64,000 bases of DNA from Saccharicrinis aurantiacus (GTDB taxonomy: Bacteria; Bacteroidota; Bacteroidia; Bacteroidales; Marinilabiliaceae), in NCBI RefSeq assembly GCF_001660705.2, contig NZ_LYBV02000038.1:1-64000 (forward strand), read 5' to 3'. Each line of letters opens with the position of its first letter. Within the stretch, counting starts at the first letter, position 1. Below the pieces are notes generated by a model. That model ran no database searches and was not told the origin of the DNA. It saw only the letters and a program-made list of their open reading frames with translations. Positions 55,261 to 64,000 of this stretch are shown here, piece by piece. The translations under genes were made by a program, and so were the position numbers.

Positions 55261-56844
55261 TTACATTCTAAAAATACCGTAATTAGATTTTTTATTGGGT
55301 TTGTTTTGGCTGATACTTAAACCAATACTTAATACCAACCTCGTATCTTTAGGATCAATAATTCCATCATCCCACAAACGACTAGTGGCATAATAGGGAG
55401 ATGCTTGAGATTGATAACTCTCTACGGTTTGCTCTTTAAGTTTTGCAATATCTTCTTCAGAAATTTCTTTACCTAGCGCTTTGGCTTGATCCTTTTTTAC
55501 GGTAGCTAATACTTCTGCTGCTTGTTGCGGCCCCATTACCGAAATACTAGAATTGGGCCAAGAGAATAACAAACGAGGGTTGAAGGCTCTTCCGCCCATG
55601 GCATAGTTTCCGGCACCATAACTACCACCAATCATTATGGTAAAGAAAGGTACTTCAGAATTGGCCAAGGCGTTTACCATTTTAGCACCATCTTTGGCAA
55701 TTCCTCTTCGTTCATACTCTTTACCAACCATAAAGCCGGTAATGTTTTGAAGAAATACCATTGGTATATTGCGAGAATTACAGAGTTGTATAAAATGTGC
55801 CCCTTTTTGTGCAGACTCTGAAAAAAGAATGCCATTATTAGCAAGTATACCAACATTATAGCCGTTAATATGGGCAAACCCTGTAACGAGGGTAGTTCCG
55901 TAATTGGCTTTAAACTCATCAAACTTGCTTTCGTCAACAATAAAACCGATAAGTTTTTTAACATCTTTCACAGAGCTTCCTGGTTCTGGAATTTCCGAGT
56001 ACATATCGTTAATATCTGTCAGAGGGGCTTTGGCTTCTTGCTGTTGCCTACTATTATTTTTAGTTTGTGGTAAAGTTTTAAAAATAGTACGGCAAATTTC
56101 TATGGCATGATGATCGTCGTCTGCTAAGTGATCAGCAACTCCTGATTCAGTAGTGTGTAATAATCCACCACCTAATTCTTCAGGACTAACTTCTTCTCCG
56201 GTTGCGGCTTTTACTAATGGAGGACCGCCTAAGAATATGGTACCCTGGTTTTTTACTATAATTGTTTCATCGCTCATGGCCGGAATATATGCACCACCTG
56301 CAGTACACGATCCCATTACAATACTAATTTGTGGAATGCCCTTTCCGGATAAACGCGCTTGATTATAGAAAATGCGTCCAAAGTCATTCTTGTCAGGAAA
56401 TACGTTGGCTTGTTCAGGTAAAAAAATACCGCCTGAGTCTACCAAATAAACACAAGCTAGGTTATTTTCTTCAGCAATTTCTTGGGCTCTGAGATGTTTC
56501 TTTATGGTTTCTTTTATGTAGGTGCCACCTTTGGTTGTGGCATCGTTAGCTATAATAATGCTCTCTATTCCGTTGATAATTCCTATGCCAGTAATTATAC
56601 CCGCTGAGGGAAATTGATTGTCATATTGATCAAAGGCAGCAAGGGCTGATAATTCGATAAAAGGGGTTCCTTCATCTACTAATAAATCAATACGTTCGCG
56701 GGCCAATAATTTGGCTCTGCTTTTATGACGTGCCTTTTGTTTAGCATTTTGCTGATGTATTGTATTGAGAGTCTCCTTAAACGCATCCACTTTTTGCAGA
56801 ATTGTGTTTAATTGAGTGTCGTTATCGATTTTTTTTATACTCAT
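55261..56844 (-). CDS. liuB: 3-methylcrotonyl-CoA carboxylase beta (carboxyltransferase) subunit
   Basis: 527 aa, the normal MCC beta length. Twin crotonase-like carboxyltransferase halves: [34 protein letters not shown] in the first half; [26 protein letters not shown] and [12 protein letters not shown] in the second. Transfers the carboxyl group from biotin to 3-methylcrotonyl-CoA. First gene of the nine-gene run; upstream 290 bp hold the presumed promoter, not identified by eye. Confidence 0.92.
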   Translation of the reverse strand: MSIKKIDNDTQLNTILQKVDAFKETLNTIHQQNAKQKARHKSRAKLLARERIDLLVDEGTPFIELSALAAFDQYDNQFPSAGIITGIGIINGIESIIIANDATTKGGTYIKETIKKHLRAQEIAEENNLACVYLVDSGGIFLPEQANVFPDKNDFGRIFYNQARLSGKGIPQISIVMGSCTAGGAYIPAMSDETIIVKNQGTIFLGGPPLVKAATGEEVSPEELGGGLLHTTESGVADHLADDDHHAIEICRTIFKTLPQTKNNSRQQQEAKAPLTDINDMYSEIPEPGSSVKDVKKLIGFIVDESKFDEFKANYGTTLVTGFAHINGYNVGILANNGILFSESAQKGAHFIQLCNSRNIPMVFLQNITGFMVGKEYERRGIAKDGAKMVNALANSEVPFFTIMIGGSYGAGNYAMGGRAFNPRLLFSWPNSSISVMGPQQAAEVLATVKKDQAKALGKEISEEDIAKLKEQTVESYQSQASPYYATSRLWDDGIIDPKDTRLVLSIGLSISQNKPNKKSNYGIFRM

Positions 56845-57134
56845 TATATTAATAGTTCGTTAGTTTTCAGTCAGATGTTAGTAGTTAATATACTTTCAGA
56901 ATCTTTGCTAACTATTGTTATTATATAAGATTAATACCTCTAATAGTGATAAACTAACCGTTGATGCAGAAAAATGTTTGATGGTAGTTCTATTGAATCT
57001 ATATAAATGCTATTCACAGCTTGGTTTTATATTTTTGCTGGATAAATTTTGCCGCTGACTACCAGCTAAAAACGAATGAACTGACTTAATAATTTGAAAG
57101 ACAAAATAAGTTTTACTTCATTTGCACACTTAGA

Positions 57135-58211
57135 TTGAAGCATATGGATATTCGAATTTTACTTAAAAAATTATTACCCGGCTTAGCGCCTTTACTCGTT
57201 TTTATATTAGCCGATAGTATTTGGGGTACTGAAGTGGGTTTAATTGTAGCAATAGCCTTTGGAGGTATTGAAATAGTTTACAGCCTAATAAAGGGTAAAA
57301 AGCCCGATAAGTTTGTATTGTTTGATGTGGGTCTATTGGTTCTTATGGGATTGGTATCCATAGTGTTAGAAAGTGATGTGTTTTTTAAACTTAAACCAGG
57401 TATTATTGGCTTATTATTTTGTGCGATATTGGGCATATCAGCCTATGGCAAACAAAATATCATGATGATGATGGCCGGGCGATATATGAAGGGTATGCAG
57501 TTTAGTGCTTGGCAGCAATATGAAATGCTAAAAAGTATTAGAACAATATTTTGGTTGGTTTTGGGGCACACCTTATTTGTTTTTGCAGCTGCCTTATTTA
57601 TGAGTAATGCTGTTTGGGTAGCCATAAGTGGACCCGGATTTTATGCACTGTTTGGTGTATTTTTTGCGTTTGAGTGGTACCGAAAGAAACAACAAGGAGC
57701 CAAGTATGGGAGAGAGGAGTGGTTACCTATTGTGAATGAAGCGGGTGCTGTTGAAGGTAAAATGCCCAGAAGTGTGGCGCATTCAGGATCAAAGATATTA
57801 CACCCTGTAGTGCATTTACAGGTTTTTAATAGCAGAGGAGATTTGTTTTTGCAAAAGCGAGCGATGAATAAATTAGTAGCACCTGGCAAATGGGATACCG
57901 CGGTTGGGGGACATGTTGCCGATGGTGAATCTATTGATTTATCGCTACAGCGAGAAGCTAGTGAAGAGATTGGGCTAAAACAATTTCAGGCCGAACCTTT
58001 TAAAACTTATGTGTGGGAAACGGATATGGAAAGAGAACTTGTGTTTGCTTTTACTTGCATTAGCGATGAAGCTCTGAGTTGTTCGCCCGATGAAGTTAGT
58101 GAAGGTAGGTTTTGGACTATCGAAGAGATTGAAGAAAACCTCAACTCAGGCATATTTACTGAGAACTTTGTGCATGAGTTTCCGATGCTGATGAAATGTA
58201 TTAGTAGGTAG
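57135..58211 (+). CDS. YciB-like membrane domain fused to a Nudix hydrolase domain
   Basis: 358 aa. Residues 1-195 hold five to six membrane helices with the look of the YciB/IspZ septation family (LAPLLVFILADSIWG; AYGKQNIMMMMAGRYMKG). Residues ~205-355 form a Nudix domain with the complete box G-x5-E-x7-REASEEIGL (about 262-284) and an IDI1/YfcD-like surrounding (LFLQKRAMNKLVAPGKWD). Such a fused protein could handle a nucleotide- or prenyl-linked diphosphate at the membrane; this is inference. Alone in its transcription unit, divergent from the leucine/mevalonate run. Confidence 0.8.
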   Translation: MKHMDIRILLKKLLPGLAPLLVFILADSIWGTEVGLIVAIAFGGIEIVYSLIKGKKPDKFVLFDVGLLVLMGLVSIVLESDVFFKLKPGIIGLLFCAILGISAYGKQNIMMMMAGRYMKGMQFSAWQQYEMLKSIRTIFWLVLGHTLFVFAAALFMSNAVWVAISGPGFYALFGVFFAFEWYRKKQQGAKYGREEWLPIVNEAGAVEGKMPRSVAHSGSKILHPVVHLQVFNSRGDLFLQKRAMNKLVAPGKWDTAVGGHVADGESIDLSLQREASEEIGLKQFQAEPFKTYVWETDMERELVFAFTCISDEALSCSPDEVSEGRFWTIEEIEENLNSGIFTENFVHEFPMLMKCISR

Positions 58212-58244
58212 TGTATTGAAGAAGAATACCATTAGGTTTTTAAC

Positions 58245-58310
58245 TATAAATAAATATAAATAGAAAAGGGTATCTAGCTAGATACCCTTTTCTATTTATA
58301 TTTATTTATA
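58245..58310. terminator. 66-bp perfect palindrome between convergent genes
   Basis: Arms 58245-58277 and 58278-58310 are exact reverse complements with no loop (centre TCTAG|CTAGA). The GC core AAAAGGGTATC is flanked by AT-rich arms. It lies between the convergent genes ending at 58211 and 58314, so it probably serves as a bidirectional terminator; the transcript forms a hairpin followed by a U-rich arm on either strand. Confidence 0.8.
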
Positions 58311-58313
58311 TGC

Positions 58314-58529
58314 TTAGTTATAGTAAGCAATCAACTTATTACCATCATACAAATCAATACGATGATTTGTGTTCTCATCAGCTCTCAAGTTAAAGCCAGG
58401 TTTTCGTTTCGATAGAAACTGATTCAGGCGTTTAATTGCCATTGTTGGACTTTTAGATATAAAATTATCTAATGCAATTAAAAATGAGATCTGGTTGTTT
58501 TTAGCTTTTGATGTGATTCGTAAGTTCAT
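58314..58529 (-). CDS. Small basic protein of unknown function
   Basis: 71 aa, basic, no signal peptide or membrane segment. Predicted helix (about 12-45, with TMAIKRLNQFLSKRKPGF) and a C-terminal strand pair (HRIDLYDGNKLIAYY). I do not recognise the family. Its own strand and terminator support it as a real gene; low-level confidence remains since it is short. Confidence 0.55.
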   Translation of the reverse strand: MNLRITSKAKNNQISFLIALDNFISKSPTMAIKRLNQFLSKRKPGFNLRADENTNHRIDLYDGNKLIAYYN

Positions 58530-59139
58530 AATCCTACAGTTTTAAAATTCTAATGTTTAGTCAGAATTGATTGCACATATTAAAATCATTATGGTTAGTA
58601 TAATTACTTATACTTATTAGTTATTGAAAAGGTTTTACTTTTAACCCTTATATTTTTATGATAATCAAAAATAATGCCAAAATAAATTACAACATGACAG
58701 AAGTCATTATATATGTGTGATTTTGCTCATTCATATTGAAATCAGTGTATTTCATTGGTGTTAATTAATTTTAAAAAAAATGGTAGTTCCTCTAGATATT
58801 CCCCAAAAGTCACAAAATTGTAGCTGTTCTTACTAAAAATGTAAACGTGGAATCAGGGTTATATTAGTCAAAATTGTTTAATTAGATTGTTAATTATCTA
58901 ATATTAAGTTAAAAGTTAATATAAAACTAGAGAGGGTTTTTATTTACAAAGAGAGAATTTAGTAAAATAAGAATCTGCCATGCTAAAGCTATGCTCATAC
59001 AGTCAGTATGATATGGTTTACAAAAGAATATATTTACTGAAAAGTACAGGGTTTAGATTCGCTAGTTCAATTGTAAATGAGTAAGAGTGTTAATTTGTGT
59101 TATTGAATAATATAACTGTATAACATTAAATAACACAAG
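58530..59139. other. Gene-free region ahead of the secreted-protein array
   Basis: No gene over 600 bp of AT-rich DNA. The only notable signal is the motif GTGTTAATTTGTGTTA at 59087-59102, shared with the promoters of two later genes in the array. Confidence 0.5.
59087..59102 (+). promoter_or_regulatory. Shared promoter motif, copy 1
   Basis: GTGTTAATTTGTGTTA, 53 bp before the ATG at 59140. Nearly the same sequence occurs before the genes at 61074 and 62935; it contains a TTTG that could be the -33 element. Confidence 0.5.
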
Positions 59140-59697
59140 ATGAAGTTTATTAAAACAACAATTGTTGCCGTAATTATGGCATTTTCATTAAACGCTACAG
59201 CGCAAGATAATTTATTAAATAGCGATGTATATACCTTTGAGAATCCAGGTAAAGCATTATGGATACAGCACAAAGCAAATTGGGAGCTCACATCAGAGAA
59301 GGCATTTGAAGGTAAGCAAAGCTTAAAGTTTAACTGCGATGATTTATCTACAGTTAAAGGTAGTAATATGGCTGCGCAAATAGGAAATACTGGAAATAAG
59401 CCAAATGATGGTACAGTAAAATTAGATCCAGGTACCTACACAATTTCAATGATGGTTTGGCTTGGCGAAAATGCACCACTTTCGTTTGGTACTAACTTGG
59501 CAGCAAGTGGCTCTTCACCTTTTGTTCAACTTTCATGGAAACTTAAAAAAACCGTAAAGGGAGAATGGGTAGAATTAACACAAAAGTTTACACTTGAAAA
59601 AGCGGTGTCAACAAAAATGGCCATTCAAGTTTCAACAAATCCTAAATGGGGTGGCGCAGGAGTATTATATATTGATGATATTAAAATAACTCAATAG
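59140..59697 (+). CDS. Secreted single-domain jelly-roll protein, array member 1
   Basis: 185 aa. Signal peptide 1-21 (ending ATAQ), then one domain (about 25-185) that begins VYTFENPGKALWI and ends GAGVLYIDDIKIT. Pattern (ETL/SLKF, WVELTQKF, YIDDI closing strand) is that of CBM4/9/CBM-like beta-sandwiches in Bacteroidota. The same fold heads the next genes. Likely binds a polysaccharide outside the cell; no sorting domain and no lipobox, so it may be periplasmic or released. Confidence 0.8.
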   Translation: MKFIKTTIVAVIMAFSLNATAQDNLLNSDVYTFENPGKALWIQHKANWELTSEKAFEGKQSLKFNCDDLSTVKGSNMAAQIGNTGNKPNDGTVKLDPGTYTISMMVWLGENAPLSFGTNLAASGSSPFVQLSWKLKKTVKGEWVELTQKFTLEKAVSTKMAIQVSTNPKWGGAGVLYIDDIKITQ

Positions 59698-59786
59698 AAA
59701 CTACATTTTTGAAGAGCCATGTTAAAGAGCAAATGTTTAACATGGTTACTTCGTTCAAAACAAAAACACCTACATACTACTATTAC

Positions 59787-60338
59787 ATGCGATTATTTAA
59801 AATTCAGTTTTGTCTATTTTTATTTATAGGCACAACAACTATACATGCACAAAACTTACTTGATGATGCCATTTATGGATTTGAAGAACCATCTAAATGG
59901 TTTATTCAATCAAAAGACTATTGGTCGTTTACAGATGAAAATGTTTTTGATGGAAATTTTAGTTTAAAATTTGATTGCGATGATTATTCAAATGTAAGTC
60001 AGAATATACAAATGCACTGTGGTGCAAAAGCAAATGCTGCAAAACGCGAGAAAGTTATATTGGAGCCAGGTGTATACAAAGTAACAGCATATGTTTGGAT
60101 AAATAAGACCTATCCCAAAAGTTTTGGCATCAAGTTTAAAGAATCTGAGAACTCTCCTTTTGTAAATTTGGTTTGGAAACTTTATTCAGCACCAAAAGAG
60201 CAGTGGGTTGAGCTGGCACAACGGTTGGTTGTTGAAGAGCCTATTAATTCATCCATGATAATTTCTGTTTCTCAGAATCCTAAATTTGGTGGTCCTGGAG
60301 TTTTTTATTTAGACAGGATCATGATTCAGAAAATGTAA
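59787..60338 (+). CDS. Secreted single-domain jelly-roll protein, array member 2
   Basis: 183 aa from ATG 59787, which is followed by a clean signal peptide (ending IHAQ); the longer frame from 59709 would put 26 residues before it. Paralogue of member 1: IYGFEEPSKWFIQ start, QWVELAQRL, closing GGPGVFYLDRIMI. The tight spacing suggests co-transcription with member 1. Confidence 0.8.
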   Translation: MRLFKIQFCLFLFIGTTTIHAQNLLDDAIYGFEEPSKWFIQSKDYWSFTDENVFDGNFSLKFDCDDYSNVSQNIQMHCGAKANAAKREKVILEPGVYKVTAYVWINKTYPKSFGIKFKESENSPFVNLVWKLYSAPKEQWVELAQRLVVEEPINSSMIISVSQNPKFGGPGVFYLDRIMIQKM

Positions 60339-60496
60339 GTTTATTACTAAAAGTAGATCACTCATACACTCTAGCACAATGTTTGTACTCCTTAGCTCAC
60401 ATAAGGTAATCTTAGGTTGTAATTTTAAAATGTAAAAATAATTATTGAGCCAGCTTTATAGTTGAGGTTCTTACATATTTATAAAAATAATAAGAG

Positions 60497-60841
60497 ATGA
60501 GGAGTATTTTGAGAGTAGCGTTATTGGCGATTGTTTTAACATTAGGAATGAGTAATGTATTTGCTCAAGAATTGAAACCAAAAATGCAGGCAAAACTAGA
60601 TGGAGAAGTAAATGAGATGGTTGAGGTTATGGGATTAGATACTGACCAAAAAACTAAAGTTTACGAAATTAAAAAAGAACAATACATTCAGCGTGCAGCT
60701 GCTTACGATGAGCTAGGAAAAGGTACGGATGAGTTTAAAGCTAAAGTAAAAGAAGTAAATAAAGCTTCTATGACAAAAATTAAAGAAGTGTGTAGTAAAG
60801 AACAAATGAATAAACTTTACGCACATAAGAAGAAGAAATAA
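60497..60841 (+). CDS. Small secreted helical protein (DUF4890-like)
   Basis: 114 aa. Signal peptide 1-24 (ending VFAQ), then a charged helical protein with repeating Lys/Glu and a final KKKK tail. It resembles the small Spy-like/DUF4890 exported proteins also seen at 33579-33977. A clear terminator follows. Role unknown, perhaps chaperone-like. Confidence 0.7.
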   Translation: MRSILRVALLAIVLTLGMSNVFAQELKPKMQAKLDGEVNEMVEVMGLDTDQKTKVYEIKKEQYIQRAAAYDELGKGTDEFKAKVKEVNKASMTKIKEVCSKEQMNKLYAHKKKK

Positions 60842-60864
60842 ACCGCTTTTTTGCATTAGTTATT

Positions 60865-60894
60865 AAAGTCAGCACATAAGTGCTGACTTTTTTT
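60865..60894 (+). terminator. Rho-independent terminator
   Basis: AAAGTCAGCAC (60865-60875) pairs with GTGCTGACTTT (60880-60890) across ATAA, followed by a T run to 60894. Ends the transcript of the 114-aa gene. Confidence 0.9.
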
Positions 60895-61004
60895 GTTTGT
60901 AGATGTTATTGTCTGTTTGATAGTGAATTATATTGAGTGATAATTTCGAGTTTATCACGGAGTACAAGATTGTTATTGTACCGAACAAGCAGAAAATAGG
61001 AAAT

Positions 61005-61020
61005 CTGTTAATTAGTGTTA
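61005..61020 (+). promoter_or_regulatory. Shared promoter motif, copy 2
   Basis: CTGTTAATTAGTGTTA, 69 bp before the ATG at 61074. Two mismatches from copy 1. Confidence 0.4.
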
Positions 61021-61073
61021 TCAAATATTGATAAATAATATTTACACAAACTACTTACATAAAATTTACAATT

Positions 61074-62693
61074 ATGAAAAAACAATTACACTTTTATTTA
61101 ATAGCTATCATGCTAACATTTGGGTTTAATGTTGGTGCTCAGGTAATGGATGCAGATTATTTTAACTTTAAAACTAGTGCCACATCAGATTGGTCATATA
61201 CCAATAGTGGAGTGATTACCTTTGCTGAAGTCAGTGAGGATATAGCAACGGCATCATCTGGTAAGTGTATGAAGTTTGAAGTAAAGCACGATATGACTTC
61301 AGATGATAAGAAACAAGTTGCTACATCTAACCTTAATAAAGGTGGTACTTTAACACTTGTAGAAGGGAAAACTTATAAACTGTCATTAAGAGTTTTCTTA
61401 GGGGAAGGTGCAGATAAAGCCTATTTTTCTAAAGTTAGTTGCGCTATGAAGAAAAGCTCTGGAGGTACTGGCTATATGAACTTTCCTGCATTAAATGTAA
61501 CATCATCTAGAGGTGTATGGCAGGAATTGGAGAGTAGCTTCACATATGCAGGTACGGATAATGAGGTTGATCAGGAAGTAAGTTCAACACTAGTTATTAA
61601 TTTAAACCAAACAACATTAACCGGTTCTGAGGATGGTTTGATGTACATTGATGACATCCTTATTGAGGAAGTTATTCCAGATGAGACAGTTACATTTTTA
61701 ATTCAAGATACTGAGGGTAACCCAATAGAGAGTGCCAATGTTACTATTAATGGTGAAACCTTATCTAGTCCTAAGTCTACAGATGATGTTCCAACTACAG
61801 GTATAGTGGAATTTAATGTACCACAAGGAACGTATACTGTTGCTATTGCTCGTAATGCTTACGACCTTAATATTATTGAAGATTTTGTAGTGTCTGATAA
61901 CATGCCACAAGAAGTTGTTACCCTGCAAGCAGGAAAATCTGCCCAAATAATTGTTGAAGCAAAAGACGCAACTGGCGATGTATTAAAAGGTGCTATGGTT
62001 ATATCTAAGGATAAGAATGGTGTTGAAGTTTATGTCAAGGAAACCAATAACGGTGCCGGAAGAGTGTGGATAGGTGGTTTAGGTGAAGATACATACACTT
62101 ACGAACTTTTTGGAACCAATACTTTATCAGGTACAGTTGACTTTACTGCAACTAACAGAACTGTTCGAGTACAGGAAAGCATGTATAATGTAAACCTAGC
62201 AGTTATTAATTATGATTCGGGTATTGATATTAAAACAGCAATTGTTTCATTAACTGATGGAGCAGGTAATGATGTTTCATTAACGCAAGTTGATGCCGAA
62301 TTTTATCACAATGGAGATGCTTTAACTCCGGGAACATTCTCGTATACAGTTAATGCCGATGGTTTTAATGAAGCAACAGGTTCTTTTGTCTTAGCTGATA
62401 TGAATAATATCGACCTCCGCTACATTAAATTAGAGGAAACATCTACTAATATTAGTAATCCAAGCGATTTTGATCATGCAGTTTATCCAAACCCTGCAAC
62501 ATCTGTTGTAAATGTTGCAACGCCTGCGGGAAGTGTTGTTTCGTTCTATTCAATTTCGGGTAATAAAGCAAAAGTTATTAATACTACTTCTGAGCTAACA
62601 TCAATTAGTGTTACTGATTTGGCTAAGGGCTTATACATTGTAGAAATAGTGAGCGAAGGTTCTAAAATAATTGAGAAGATTCAGATACAATAA
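61074..62693 (+). CDS. Secreted multidomain protein with T9SS sorting tail, array member 3
   Basis: 539 aa. Signal peptide 1-22 (ending VGAQ), the same jelly-roll domain as members 1 and 2 (about 25-200, closing GLMYIDDILIEE), then three Ig/carboxypeptidase-regulatory-like repeats (about 205-285, 290-370, 375-455; e.g. VTFLIQDTEGNPIESANVT), and a type A T9SS tail (about 468-539, VYPNPATSVVNV to IIEKIQIQ). It is exported to the cell surface or medium. A strong terminator follows. No catalytic residues recognised. Confidence 0.85.
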   Translation: MKKQLHFYLIAIMLTFGFNVGAQVMDADYFNFKTSATSDWSYTNSGVITFAEVSEDIATASSGKCMKFEVKHDMTSDDKKQVATSNLNKGGTLTLVEGKTYKLSLRVFLGEGADKAYFSKVSCAMKKSSGGTGYMNFPALNVTSSRGVWQELESSFTYAGTDNEVDQEVSSTLVINLNQTTLTGSEDGLMYIDDILIEEVIPDETVTFLIQDTEGNPIESANVTINGETLSSPKSTDDVPTTGIVEFNVPQGTYTVAIARNAYDLNIIEDFVVSDNMPQEVVTLQAGKSAQIIVEAKDATGDVLKGAMVISKDKNGVEVYVKETNNGAGRVWIGGLGEDTYTYELFGTNTLSGTVDFTATNRTVRVQESMYNVNLAVINYDSGIDIKTAIVSLTDGAGNDVSLTQVDAEFYHNGDALTPGTFSYTVNADGFNEATGSFVLADMNNIDLRYIKLEETSTNISNPSDFDHAVYPNPATSVVNVATPAGSVVSFYSISGNKAKVINTTSELTSISVTDLAKGLYIVEIVSEGSKIIEKIQIQ

Positions 62694-62714
62694 AAATACA
62701 TTGAATAAATATTT

Positions 62715-62751
62715 AAAAGCTGATAAGAGCCACTCTTATCAGCTTTTTTTG
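62715..62751 (+). terminator. Rho-independent terminator
   Basis: AAAAGCTGATAAGAG (62715-62729) pairs perfectly with CTCTTATCAGCTTTT (62733-62747) across CCA, followed by T residues. Ends the 539-aa gene. Confidence 0.9.
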
Positions 62752-62887
62752 TTTGTGTTTTGCTTGGTAAAAGGAAATGATTGTTAATGTCTTTTGCTTG
62801 TAAGTTATAGGTTGTGAGTAGTGTATAAGTGTGATTATTCTTAAGTACACGGTATTTATTCAGCTATACATATTAACAAAATATCAA

Positions 62888-62902
62888 GTGTTAATTTGTG
62901 TA
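62888..62902 (+). promoter_or_regulatory. Shared promoter motif, copy 3
   Basis: GTGTTAATTTGTGTA, 47 bp before the ATG at 62935, identical to copy 1 over its first 14 bases. Confidence 0.5.
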
Positions 62903-62934
62903 TAAACGTAAGTTGAATAAGTAAAAATTACACT

Positions 62935-64000
62935 ATGAACAAACAATTACAATTAGTAATGGCAATGGCATTATTGTTACTTTCAGTAAATACTAATGCG
63001 CAATATTTGCAATCAGATTATTATGGATTTGAAGATGCAGATATTAATGGAGATGGATCAAACTTAGCTTTTGGATGGTGGATTACGGCTGATGCTAATA
63101 ACCATATGATACAAAGTAATGAGTTTGCATCAGAAGGTACTTATAGTTTAAAAATTGGGTCAGATGATTATTCGCTTAATGCAGATAAGGAGTGGCGTGC
63201 TGACTGCGGTGCTACAGCAAAAATAGGCTCAGAACCAAGTGTAACAATTCCAGGAGATTATGTGTTATCTTTCAAGGTTTATATACCATCTGGAGACAAT
63301 ACCATTGTAGATAAAATAAAAACTATTTATTCTGACCCTAAGGATAATTATGATGATGGTGTTACAAATGTATGGGCGCAAACGCAATGGGATTTATCAA
63401 GTGTTACTGTTCGTGATGCTTGGGTTACGCTTAGAGCAACTATAAATATACCAACAGTAGGTACAAAAGCAGAAAAACCAAAGCAGATACAGCTTCGTGT
63501 CTTAGGAGATTATCGTCCAAATTCAGGAGCAGGTTATATATATATTGATGATATAAAACTTGAAGATCCAATTGACACTGATAATCCTGATTTTATTATG
63601 GATTACTCTTATTTTGGTTTTGAGTATGGGCCAGATTCTTGGTGGATTAATGAAAAACACAGAACTCATGCAATGCTAAGTACTGATGAAGTAGCTACTG
63701 GAGCTTATGCTTTGGAGGTGATTGCAGATCCTGACTTTGCAGAAGATACAAAATTGCCTGTCTCTTCAACTTCAGGAAAAGGAGGTTACTTTAAGGTAAT
63801 TAGCGGGTCTTATTATGCTGCATCTTTAAAAGTATTTGTAGAGAGTAATAAAACGTATTTTAGCGAATTCTTAACCAACGTGAAAGCAGCCTCTGGATCT
63901 GGTTATCAAACTATAAAGTGGGAAGTGCCTAGTGATATAGCAAGAGATGAGTGGGTTGAGTTAACACAGTTGGTGTACTATAATCCTGATGATGTAGTAG
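62935..64000 (+). CDS. Secreted jelly-roll protein, array member 4 (partial)
   Basis: ATG at 62935 with signal peptide (ending TNAQ), then open to the window edge (355 codons seen). Two domains of the array type: the first (about 25-208) runs from YYGFEDADIN to GAGYIYIDDIKLED; the second begins YFGFEYGPDSWWIN (about 225) and is cut by the edge after EWVELTQLV. It is longer than members 1 and 2, so more domains or a sorting tail probably follow. Confidence 0.9.
   Translation, partial: MNKQLQLVMAMALLLLSVNTNAQYLQSDYYGFEDADINGDGSNLAFGWWITADANNHMIQSNEFASEGTYSLKIGSDDYSLNADKEWRADCGATAKIGSEPSVTIPGDYVLSFKVYIPSGDNTIVDKIKTIYSDPKDNYDDGVTNVWAQTQWDLSSVTVRDAWVTLRATINIPTVGTKAEKPKQIQLRVLGDYRPNSGAGYIYIDDIKLEDPIDTDNPDFIMDYSYFGFEYGPDSWWINEKHRTHAMLSTDEVATGAYALEVIADPDFAEDTKLPVSSTSGKGGYFKVISGSYYAASLKVFVESNKTYFSEFLTNVKAASGSGYQTIKWEVPSDIARDEWVELTQLVYYNPDDVV

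Overview
The window looks like the chromosome of a low-GC Bacteroidota, probably a polysaccharide-degrading, Marinilabiliales-like or Cytophaga-like bacterium. This is inferred from TAnnTTTG-type promoter elements, C-terminal type IX secretion (T9SS) sorting domains, three LytS/LytTR two-component pairs, lipoprotein signals of the ..(S/G)C type and gene families typical of the phylum. No rRNA, tRNA or CRISPR array was seen.

Region 1 (1-6744) is prophage material. Two copies of one phage module lie head to head as a 2.2-kb inverted duplication (1-2217 against 3460-5670) around a 1.24-kb spacer that holds the N-terminal part of an LPD1/HEWGH polyvalent protein. Each module carries the LPD1 gene (or its 3' end), a lysine-rich 280-aa protein, a RecA-like ATPase and a membrane-anchored coiled-coil protein. 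The right copy continues into a holin-like protein and a GH108 endolysin. Both copies have a textbook-shaped programmed -1 frameshift signal (GGGAAAG, a 5-nt spacer, a 9-bp stem with pseudoknot potential) directly before the stop of the 280-aa gene. It would fuse that protein to the ATPase, which has no convincing start of its own. This is the most striking feature of the window.

Region 2 (6860-20152) holds a LytS/LytTR pair, a small outer-membrane protein with a 21-bp-period repeat array upstream, and a long co-directional operon: a GbsR/MarR regulator, a TolC protein fused to a periplasmic-binding domain, an RND adaptor, an RND pump, a K+ channel, a membrane class III nucleotide cyclase and two outer-membrane beta-barrels. 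Region 3 (20165-29864) holds a tyrosine recombinase with a repeat-rich upstream region, two lipoproteins, a second and a third LytS/LytTR pair, a beta-propeller/Dabb fusion and a UPF0126 channel.

Region 4 (29990-33977) is a CotH kinase / DUF2490 / DUF4956 / VTC-polyphosphate-polymerase / Spy-like operon. Region 5 (34337-45467) holds ThuA and DUF1080 sugar-related secreted proteins, a Cys-cluster protein, a multidomain T9SS-exported GH5 cellulase, an amidohydrolase, an NTF2-like protein and two tandem QueC-like PP-loop proteins. Region 6 (45789-56844) is a nine-gene co-directional run that joins leucine degradation (MCC beta, methylglutaconyl-CoA hydratase, MCC alpha, acyl-CoA dehydrogenase) to the mevalonate pathway (type 2 IPP isomerase, HMG-CoA reductase, two GHMP kinases, diphosphomevalonate decarboxylase). 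Their shared intermediate is HMG-CoA, and neither HMG-CoA synthase nor HMG-CoA lyase is in the run.

Region 7 (57135-64000) has a YciB-like/Nudix fusion, a 66-bp perfect palindrome between convergent genes, a small unknown protein, and a tandem family of secreted proteins built on one jelly-roll-like domain with a similar promoter motif upstream. The last gene runs off the window.
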